DNA of 5,007 nucleotides from DATGQT01 sp035304085 (GTDB lineage: Bacteria; Bacteroidota; Rhodothermia; Rhodothermales; Rubricoccaceae): contig DATGQT010000159.1 in NCBI GenBank assembly GCA_035304085.1, forward strand, positions 1 to 5,007, written 5' to 3'. Position 1 is the stretch's first letter; each line of letters opens with the position of its first letter. The notes beneath the pieces are model-generated. The model did not search any database and was not told the DNA's origin. It saw only the letters and a list, made by a program, of their open reading frames with translations. A program made the position numbers and the translations under genes. Shown piece by piece: positions 1 through 5,007 of the stretch.

Positions 1-48
1 TCCGGGGCGCCCGTAGGTTTGTCGCTCCTTGACCATCCCCCCGGACGC

Positions 49-2868
49 ATGACCCTCCCGAACACCCGCGGCATCCGCCGAACCCTGGGCCTCCTGCTGC
101 CGCTCGCCGCTGCCCTGTCCGCCTCGGCGCAGGGGGGCGTAGAGGTCAGCGGCGAGCTCCGACGGTGGCACCCCGTCACGATCACGTTCGACGGGCCCTC
201 CACGAGCGAGGACGCCCCGACGAATCCTTTCCTCGACTACCGCCTCAACGTCACCGTCACGGCGCCCAGTGGAGCCCGCCACGTCGTCCCCGGCTATTTC
301 GCGGCCGACGGCGATGCGGGCAACACCTCGGCGACTAGCGGGAACGCTTGGCGCGCGCACTTCACGCCGTCGGAGACCGGCTCCCACACCTTCGTCGCCT
401 CGTTCCGAACGGGCGCCGGCGTCGCCGTCAGCCTGGCTGCCGGCGCCGGCAGCCCCACCGGGTTCGACGGCACCGCGGGCTCGTTCACCGTTGCCGAGAC
501 GAACAAGGCGGCCCCGGACTTCCGGGGGCGCGGCGTGCTCCGCTACGTCGGCGAGCACTACCTCCGCTTCGACGACGGCTCGTACTTCGTGAAGGGGGGC
601 GCCGGCAGCCCGGAGAATTTCCTCGGCTACTACGAGTTCGACGGCACCGAGGACCACGGCGGCGACAACGGGGACCTCCCCTCGGACGGGCTCCACCACT
701 ACGACCCCCACCTCGGCGACTGGCGCAGCGGCGACCCCACGTGGCAGGGCGGCAAGGGGAAGCGGATCATCGGCGCCGTGAACTACCTCGCCTCCGAGGG
801 GGTCGACAGCCAGTACTTCCTGACGCTGACCGTCGGCGGCGACGGCCGAGACGTCTACCCCTTCACCGCCTACGACACCTCCTGCGACGGCGACGCATGC
901 AGGCGCTACGACGTCTCGAAGCTGGCGCAGTGGGACGTCGTCTTCCGCCACATGCAGGCGAAGGGGATCCTCCTCCACGTCGTCACGCAGGAGACGGAGA
1001 ACGACCACCTCCTCGACGACGGCGACCTCGGCACAGCGCGGAAGCTGTACTACCGCGAGCTCGTCGCCCGCTTCGGCTACCACCCCGCGCTCGTGTGGAA
1101 CCTCGGCGAGGAGACCAGCAACACGGTTTCGCAACTGGAGGACTTCGCCGAGTACATCCGCGCCCTCGACCCCTACGACCACCCCATCGTCGTCCACACC
1201 TTCCCGGACGAACTCGAAGACTACTACGAGCCCCTCCTAGGGCACCCGGCCTTCATGGGAGCGTCGATCCAGCTCGACGCGTTCTACGACGGGTACGACA
1301 AGCCCGAAGAGTGGGTCCGCCGCTCGGCCGACGCCGGCCGCCCGTGGATCGTCACGACCGACGAGTCCGGCGGCGCCAGCGTCGGCTGCACCCCCGACGG
1401 CACCGGGAACAACCACGTCCGCTGCCGGAACGAGGTCCTCTGGGCCAACCTCTTCGCCGGAGGCGCGGGGGTAGAGTGGTACTTCGGCTATGGCAACCCC
1501 CACGGCGACCTCGACCTCGAGGACTTCCGCAGCCGGGATCGACTCTGGGACTACACCCGGTACGCCGTCGGGTTCGTGGAGGAGCACCTCCCCTTCACCG
1601 TGATGCACACGGTGGATGCGGTGGACCTCGGCGCCGACGACGAGACGTTCCTCTTCGTCGAGGACGCCACGGACGGGGGCTGGGCCCGGGCCGCGGCCTA
1701 CATCGCCGACGGGACCGACAGCTTCGACATCCCGCCGGGGACGTACGAGCTGCGGTGGTTCGACCCCCGCAACGGCGGCGGCCTGCAGGTGGGGGAGACG
1801 AGCACGCTGGAAGGCGGCTCGGACGTGTCGCTCGGCGGTCCGCCCAACAGCCCCTCGGAGGACTGGGTCGCCCTCCTGACGCGCACGGACACATCCGACG
1901 AGCCGAACATCGACGCGTCGCCCTCCCCGCTCGACTTCGGCGCCGTCGTCTTGGGGGAGCAGGCGACGCGGGCGCTCCGCCTCCGCAACACGGGCTCGCA
2001 GCCCCTCACCGTCACCGACATCGACCTCACCGGCAACGCCGCCTTCTCGCTGGTCGCGCCGCCGGCCACGCCGTTCACGCTGGGCCCCGGTCAGGAGCGG
2101 TCGCTCAACGTCCGTTTCGCCCCCACGGCGCTCGGGTCGCACGCGGCGGCCCTCGCCGTCGACAGCAACGACCCGGATACGCCGACGCTGACGGTCCCGG
2201 TCAGCGGCACCGGCGTGGAGGAAGGCGGCGACGTGGCCGTCGTCGGCTTCACGCTCGTCGACGCGGACAGCGACGAGGACCTCGGGCCCCTCGTCGACGG
2301 CGCCACGCTCGACCTCAGCGTGCTGCCGCCCCACCTCAACGTGCGGGCCAACACGATCCCCGGGGAGGTGGGCAGCGTCCACTTCACGCTCAACGGCGAG
2401 AACTACGCGCTGGAGAACGATGCGCCGTACGCGCTGGCCGGGGACACGGACGGCGACTACCACGCGTGGTCGCTCGACCTCGGCGAGCACGTCTTGACCG
2501 CGACGCCGTACGGCGAGCCCGGGGGCGGCGGGGAGGCGGGGGTGCCGCTCTCCGTCGGCTTCTCGATCGTGCTCGCCACGCCTACGGAGCCCCCCACGCA
2601 CTCCACGGGGCCGGCGTTGTACCCGATTAGCCCCAACCCGGCACGCGGGGACGCGACGCTCACGTTCGATCTGCCCGAGGCGAGCCCGGTGCGGGTGTCC
2701 CTCTTCAACGCACTCGGGGCGCAGGTCGCCGTGCTCGTCGACGCGCTCATGCCGCCCGGCCGCCACACGCTGACGTTGCCGTTGGGGAGGCTGGCCAGCG
2801 GGCTCTACGTGTGCCGGTTGGCAGCGGGCGAAGAGGTGCGCGTGGAGAAGGTGCTCGTCGTGCGCTAG
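49..2868 (+). CDS. Secreted multidomain putative glycoside hydrolase (DUF5060 N-terminus, choice-of-anchor D, T9SS-type sorting domain)
   Basis: Probable extracellular carbohydrate-active enzyme of 939 residues; the substrate is not deducible. Residues 1-27 form a signal peptide (RGIRR, then a Leu/Ala core, cleavage likely after ASA). Residues about 29-150 resemble the DUF5060 beta domain. Residues about 160-515 resemble a TIM-barrel hydrolase, with family-like motifs SKLAQW (290-295), TQETEND (313-319), WNLGEE (350-355), TTDESGG (436-442) and GGAGVEWYFGY around E476. By analogy with clan GH-A barrels, E354 or E355 is a candidate acid/base and E439 or E476 a candidate nucleophile; this is inference. 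Residues about 520-615 contain a YELRWFDPRNG motif, as in the beta domain C-terminal to DUF4038-type barrels. A choice-of-anchor-D/ASPM-like domain (about 620-724), a second beta domain (728-843) and a T9SS type A-like tail (855-939, YPISPNPARG to the end) follow. The ATG at 49 is preferred to the in-frame TTG at 19 because it starts directly before the signal peptide; neither has a clear ribosome site. Confidence 0.85.
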   Translation: MTLPNTRGIRRTLGLLLPLAAALSASAQGGVEVSGELRRWHPVTITFDGPSTSEDAPTNPFLDYRLNVTVTAPSGARHVVPGYFAADGDAGNTSATSGNAWRAHFTPSETGSHTFVASFRTGAGVAVSLAAGAGSPTGFDGTAGSFTVAETNKAAPDFRGRGVLRYVGEHYLRFDDGSYFVKGGAGSPENFLGYYEFDGTEDHGGDNGDLPSDGLHHYDPHLGDWRSGDPTWQGGKGKRIIGAVNYLASEGVDSQYFLTLTVGGDGRDVYPFTAYDTSCDGDACRRYDVSKLAQWDVVFRHMQAKGILLHVVTQETENDHLLDDGDLGTARKLYYRELVARFGYHPALVWNLGEETSNTVSQLEDFAEYIRALDPYDHPIVVHTFPDELEDYYEPLLGHPAFMGASIQLDAFYDGYDKPEEWVRRSADAGRPWIVTTDESGGASVGCTPDGTGNNHVRCRNEVLWANLFAGGAGVEWYFGYGNPHGDLDLEDFRSRDRLWDYTRYAVGFVEEHLPFTVMHTVDAVDLGADDETFLFVEDATDGGWARAAAYIADGTDSFDIPPGTYELRWFDPRNGGGLQVGETSTLEGGSDVSLGGPPNSPSEDWVALLTRTDTSDEPNIDASPSPLDFGAVVLGEQATRALRLRNTGSQPLTVTDIDLTGNAAFSLVAPPATPFTLGPGQERSLNVRFAPTALGSHAAALAVDSNDPDTPTLTVPVSGTGVEEGGDVAVVGFTLVDADSDEDLGPLVDGATLDLSVLPPHLNVRANTIPGEVGSVHFTLNGENYALENDAPYALAGDTDGDYHAWSLDLGEHVLTATPYGEPGGGGEAGVPLSVGFSIVLATPTEPPTHSTGPALYPISPNPARGDATLTFDLPEASPVRVSLFNALGAQVAVLVDALMPPGRHTLTLPLGRLASGLYVCRLAAGEEVRVEKVLVVR

Positions 2869-2888
2869 CGCCGGCCACGCGTTCCTCG

Positions 2889-2947
2889 GCGCGCCCGTCC
2901 CACAGGGGCCCGTCCCACAGGGGCCCGTCCCACAGGGACGGGCGCGC
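2889..2947. terminator. Terminator-like hairpin, possibly bidirectional
   Basis: The third repeat unit folds with the bases after it into a tight hairpin: a 9-bp perfect stem (2923-2931 with 2935-2943) closed by an ACA loop. The outer arms 2889-2901 and 2935-2947 are also perfect 13-bp inverted complements, with the extra repeat copies lying between them. The site sits between convergent genes, so it could stop transcription from either side. No T-run follows on either strand, so it is not a classic intrinsic terminator, and the terminator role is inferred from position and stem strength. Confidence 0.5.
2893..2937. repeat. Three perfect 15-bp tandem repeats between convergent genes
   Basis: The unit GCCCGTCCCACAGGG occurs three times without any mismatch or spacer (2893-2907, 2908-2922, 2923-2937). 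It lies 24 bases after the stop of the secreted hydrolase gene and ends 82 bases before the 3' end of the convergent aminotransferase gene. The unit equals the left arm, loop and first bases of the right arm of the hairpin described separately, so the array looks like an expanded half-hairpin. Confidence 0.9.
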
Positions 2948-3012
2948 GTGCCGCTCCGCCTACCGATTCGGTGCCTACGGTGATCGGGCCGTCCTTCAGG
3001 AGCGCCTCGGGA

Positions 3013-3029
3013 GGCCGGCTCAGCCGGCC
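3013..3029 (-). terminator. Hairpin with the aminotransferase stop codon as its loop
   Basis: The bases GGCCGGC (3013-3019) and GCCGGCC (3023-3029) are perfect complements around TCA at 3020-3022. Read on the - strand, the three-base loop is the TGA stop codon of the aminotransferase gene. A 7-bp all-G/C stem at the end of a gene may act in termination or protect the transcript end, but no U-run follows. The structure is directly visible; its function is a guess. Confidence 0.35.
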
Positions 3030-4198
3030 CCCGCGCAGGCGCGCTCGACCGCGTCGATCACGCGGCCCTGGACGCCTTCGGGCATCCCGGGCCAGATCGG
3101 CAGGCTGAGCACCTCCCGGCTCAGCTGCTCGGACACTGGCAGGCGCCACGCCCGGTCCGCGTAGATGGGCAGCCGGTGGCACGGCACCGGGTAGTAGATC
3201 ATCGTCTCGATCCCCTCCTCCTTCAGCGCCGCCTGCACGGCGTCGCGCCGGCCGCCGAGGACGCGGACGGTGTACTGGTGGAAGACGTGGCCGTCCACCA
3301 CCTCGGGGACCACGAGCCCTTCGACGCCCCCCAGCGCCTCGTTGTACCGGCGGGCCACGGCGCGGCGCCCGGCGTTGTTGGCCTCGATGCGGGGGAGCTT
3401 CACGCGGAGGACGGCCGCCTGGAGGGCGTCGAGGCGGGAGTTGTAGCCGCAGACCTCGTTGTAGTACTTCCGCTTCGAGCCGTGCGTGCGGAGCATCCGA
3501 GCCGCCTCGGCCAGCGCGTCGTCGTCGGTCGCGATCAGGCCGCCGTCGCCGTAGGCCCCGAGGTTCTTCGAGGGGAAGAACGAGTAGGCGCCGAGCTCGC
3601 CGATCGTGCCGGTCATCCGCCCCTCGTAGCGTGCGCCGAACGACTGCGCGCAGTCCTCGACGACGGCGAGCCCGTGGCGCTCGGCGAGCCCCGTCAGGCG
3701 GGCCATGTCCACGGGGCGGCCGAAGAGGTGGACGGGGAGGAGGGCCTTCGTCCGCGGCGTCACGGCGGCCTCGGCCTGGTCGAGGTCGAGGTTGAACGTG
3801 TCCGGGTCCACGTCCACGAAGACGGGCTCGGCCCCCAGCCCGCTCACGGCCTCGGCCGTGGCGAAGAACGTGAACGGCGTCGTGACGACCTCGTCGCCGG
3901 GGCCGACGCCGAGCGCGCGGAGGGCGATGACGAGGGCGTCGGTGCCGGAGTTGACGCCGACGGCGTGTCGGGTGCCGAGGTAGGCGGCCACCTCCTCCTC
4001 GAAGGCGCGGACGGCGGGGCCCATGATGAACTGGCCCGAGCGGAGGACGTCCTGGATGGCCCCGTTGATCTCGTCCCAGAGGGCGTCGATCTCCGGCGCG
4101 AGGTCGAGCACGGGGACGCGCTCCTGCACCTGCGGTTGGGTCGCCTGCGGCGGGGTCGCCTGCGGCGGGGTTACCTGCTGCGTGTCTGCCTGCTGCAT
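3020..4198 (-). CDS. DegT/DnrJ/EryC1/StrS family PLP-dependent sugar aminotransferase (WbpE-like)
   Basis: Cytoplasmic fold-type I aminotransferase of 392 residues. The family transfers an amino group, normally from glutamate, to a keto group on a nucleotide-linked sugar. Visible motifs are NSGTDAL (83-89, cofactor phosphate binding), EDCAQSFGA (181-189, Asp182 facing the pyridine nitrogen), SFFPSKNLGAYGDGG with the Schiff-base Lys211, GYNSRLDALQAA (251-262), HQYTVR (307-312) and YYPVPCHRLP (335-344). The fold proper starts near VPVLDL at 28-33, leaving a core of about 365 residues, which is normal for the family. The first 27 residues are an extra Gln/Pro/Thr-rich stretch encoded by 15-bp repeats. 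The ATG at 4198 is the chosen start, but an internal GTG (Val24) is possible and no ribosome site decides between them. The acetyltransferase gene upstream on the same strand suggests a role like WbpE, forming the 3-amino group of a UDP-uronic acid; QdtB/FdtB-like substrates are not excluded. Confidence 0.93.
   Translation of the reverse strand: MQQADTQQVTPPQATPPQATQPQVQERVPVLDLAPEIDALWDEINGAIQDVLRSGQFIMGPAVRAFEEEVAAYLGTRHAVGVNSGTDALVIALRALGVGPGDEVVTTPFTFFATAEAVSGLGAEPVFVDVDPDTFNLDLDQAEAAVTPRTKALLPVHLFGRPVDMARLTGLAERHGLAVVEDCAQSFGARYEGRMTGTIGELGAYSFFPSKNLGAYGDGGLIATDDDALAEAARMLRTHGSKRKYYNEVCGYNSRLDALQAAVLRVKLPRIEANNAGRRAVARRYNEALGGVEGLVVPEVVDGHVFHQYTVRVLGGRRDAVQAALKEEGIETMIYYPVPCHRLPIYADRAWRLPVSEQLSREVLSLPIWPGMPEGVQGRVIDAVERACAGAG
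4131..4190 (-). repeat. 15-bp tandem repeat inside the aminotransferase N-terminus
   Basis: Four 15-bp units begin with TGCGG or TGCTG at 4131, 4146, 4161 and 4176. The second and third differ only near their ends, and the fourth is strongly diverged. Because 15 is a multiple of three, the repeat stays in frame and encodes the repeated peptide PPQAT, seen at residues 11-15 and 16-20 and varied on either side. The third unit contains GCGGCGGGGTTAC, nearly the same as the core of the non-coding 18-bp repeats located just upstream of the gene. Confidence 0.8.
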
Positions 4199-4222
4199 GT
4201 CGTCGATGGGGTTGGGGGAGGG

Positions 4223-4312
4223 CGGCGGGGGTTACGCCCGCCGCGGGGGTTACGCCCGCGGCGGGGCTTAGGCCCGCTGCAGAGCTTACGCCCGCGGCGG
4301 AGCTTACGCCGG
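4223..4312. repeat. Five 18-bp tandem repeats in the acetyltransferase-aminotransferase gap
   Basis: Exactly five 18-bp units fill these 90 bases, starting at 4223, 4241, 4259, 4277 and 4295. The first is CGGCGGGGGTTACGCCCG; the others differ from it at about 1, 2, 4 and 3 positions. On the - strand every unit carries TAA. The second unit plus the start of the third forms a perfect hairpin: CCGCGGG (4241-4247) and CCCGCGG (4255-4261) with a 7-base loop. The array begins 24 bases upstream of the aminotransferase ATG, so it lies in the transcript leader or the intercistronic RNA. No promoter motif is recognisable in this gap. Confidence 0.85.
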
Positions 4313-4376
4313 GCGCCGCTCATCCAGAACGCGGGGGCTGCATGAACCTCCGGCGCAGAAGCCGCCCGCCTCCGCC

Positions 4377-4426
4377 GGGCCCGGCCCTATCCGGGGCCCG
4401 GCCCTATCCGGGCCCGGCCCTATCCG
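4377..4426. repeat. Three 16-17-bp tandem repeats over the acetyltransferase stop codon
   Basis: The unit GGGCCCGGCCCTATCCG occurs at 4377-4393 and 4394-4410, and again at 4411-4426 with one G missing. The CTA inside the last unit (4420-4422) is, on the - strand, the TAG stop codon of the acetyltransferase gene, so the gene's end is part of the array. GGCCCGG (4395-4401) pairs with CCGGGCC (4408-4414) around a CCCTAT loop, giving a 7-bp G/C stem that might end or attenuate transcription. No T-run follows. Confidence 0.85.
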
Positions 4427-5007
4427 GCCTTGTAGTCGTCGTAGGTCCGCGCTCCCACGGCGAGGTCGGGCGGGAGCGGGGCGTCCTCGTCGAGGTCGAG
4501 GCAGCGGAGGCGGCCGTCGGTCTCCCGGTAGCGGTAGCCCGACTCCGGGCACACCATGACCCCGTCGGCGTCGGGCGCGCCGAGGCGGTGGCCGTGCCGG
4601 CTCATCCAGCCGCGCTGGCGCGCCGGGTTGCCGACGACGAGGGCGTAGTCCGGGACGTCCCGGGTCACGACGCTGCCGGCGGCCACGAAGCAGTAGCGGC
4701 CGAGCGTGACGCCGCAGACGACGGTGGCATTGGCGCCGACGGTGGCCCCGCGGCGGAACCGCGTCCGCTCGTAGAGCCGCTGGCGGTTCACCTGGCTCCG
4801 CGGGTTCGTCACGTTCGTCAGCACGCAGCTCGGCCCGAGGAACACGTCGTCCTCGACCTCGCACCCGGTGTAGATGGCGACGTTGTTCTGCACCTTCACG
4901 TTGTCCCCCATCACGACGTCGCCGCCGACGAAGACGTTCTGGCCGAGCACGCAGCGGCGGCCGATCCGGGCGCCGGCGGAGACGTGGCAGAAGTGCCAGA
5001 CCTTCGT
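4420..5007 (-). CDS. Left-handed beta-helix sugar N-acetyltransferase, WbpD/WlbB-like (N-terminus outside the window)
   Basis: Partial gene: 195 residues are visible and the frame stays open to the window edge, so the apparent GTG start at 4950 is an internal valine. The bases to its right encode VWHFCHVSAGARIGRRC, which is normal family sequence. Successive hexapeptide-type turns (GARIGR, LGQNVFVGG, VKVQNNVAIYTG, EDDVFLGPSC, GATVGANATVVCG, FVAAGSVVT) build a left-handed beta helix, expected to be trimeric with acetyl-CoA bound between subunits. The stretches TNVTNPRS, GANATVVCG and ALVVGNPARQRGWMSRHG match the WbpD/WlbB group, which acetylates the 3-amino group of UDP-GlcNAc(3NH2)A; QdtC/FdtC enzymes are a less likely alternative. 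After the helix, about 45 residues include CPESGYRY and a second Cys (visible residues 153 and 169), a tail I recall from some family members. The downstream aminotransferase would supply the amino sugar substrate. Probably only about 10-20 N-terminal residues are missing. Confidence 0.9.
   Translation of the reverse strand, partial: TKVWHFCHVSAGARIGRRCVLGQNVFVGGDVVMGDNVKVQNNVAIYTGCEVEDDVFLGPSCVLTNVTNPRSQVNRQRLYERTRFRRGATVGANATVVCGVTLGRYCFVAAGSVVTRDVPDYALVVGNPARQRGWMSRHGHRLGAPDADGVMVCPESGYRYRETDGRLRCLDLDEDAPLPPDLAVGARTYDDYKAG

Noticed and set aside
19..51. TTG at 19 as the hydrolase start
   Set aside because: It would add ten residues (SLLDHPPGR after the initiator) before an otherwise typical signal peptide, and TTG is a rare start; the ATG at 49 is simpler. 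It cannot be excluded.
61..90. Twin-arginine (Tat) signal in the hydrolase leader
   Set aside because: An RR pair precedes the hydrophobic core, but the rest of the Tat motif is not present and a general Sec signal fits as well or better.
348..2630. Long + strand frame of about 760 codons inside the hydrolase gene
   Set aside because: It is rich in Arg/Pro/Gly with no domain pattern, as expected for an off-frame reading of a GC-rich gene whose true frame has clear domains.
1237..2766. Long - strand open frame of about 509 codons
   Set aside because: Low-complexity Arg/Val/Glu composition lying antisense to a well-supported gene; the absence of stops is explained by high GC.
2862..2871. Ten-base palindrome GCGCTAGCGC over the hydrolase stop codon
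   Set aside because: Short palindromes of this kind are expected by chance in GC-rich sequence, and it has no loop to form a useful hairpin.
3176..4345. Long + strand open frame over the aminotransferase gene
   Set aside because: Antisense to a gene with all expected PLP-enzyme motifs; its composition (Val/Gly/Glu/Arg repeats) has no recognisable domain, and its end simply translates the 18-bp repeats.
4223..4426. Possible CRISPR array from the regular repeats
   Set aside because: Units of 16-18 bp follow one another directly with no unique spacers, so they are ordinary tandem repeats.

Overview
The window comes from a GC-rich bacterium with strong G/C bias at third codon positions. It holds three protein genes: one complete gene on the + strand, one complete gene on the - strand, and one - strand gene cut by the right edge. 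The + strand product has a secretion signal and ends in what looks like a type IX secretion (T9SS) C-terminal sorting domain. No Shine-Dalgarno-like site is visible before either visible start. A T9SS-type tail in a high-GC genome points to the Bacteroidota/Rhodothermota group, for example the Rhodothermales. This is an inference from style and was not checked by alignment.

Layout. Positions 49-2868 (+) encode a 939-residue secreted multidomain protein: signal peptide, DUF5060-like beta domain, glycoside-hydrolase-like barrel, C-terminal beta domain, choice-of-anchor-D domain, a second beta domain and the sorting domain. Positions 2869-3019 lie between convergent genes and hold a terminator-like hairpin whose left arm has been triplicated. 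Positions 3020-4198 (-) encode a PLP-dependent DegT/DnrJ/EryC1/StrS sugar aminotransferase with an unusual Q/P/T-rich N-terminal extension. Positions 4199-4419 are an intergenic stretch filled largely by two short tandem-repeat arrays. Positions 4420-5007 (-) encode a left-handed beta-helix acetyltransferase of the WbpD/WlbB type, open at the window edge.

How the genes fit. On the - strand the acetyltransferase is transcribed first and the aminotransferase second. Together they match the last two steps that make a 3-acetamido nucleotide sugar, such as UDP-2,3-diacetamido-2,3-dideoxyglucuronic acid. This suggests the edge of a surface-polysaccharide (O-antigen, capsule or exopolysaccharide) locus continuing to the right. 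The convergent putative secreted glycosidase could act on such a polysaccharide or could be unrelated.

I see no defence system, CRISPR array, insertion sequence, tRNA or rRNA. The least expected content is a set of short tandem repeats (15, 15, 18 and 17 bp) placed at gene ends and starts within about 1.5 kb.
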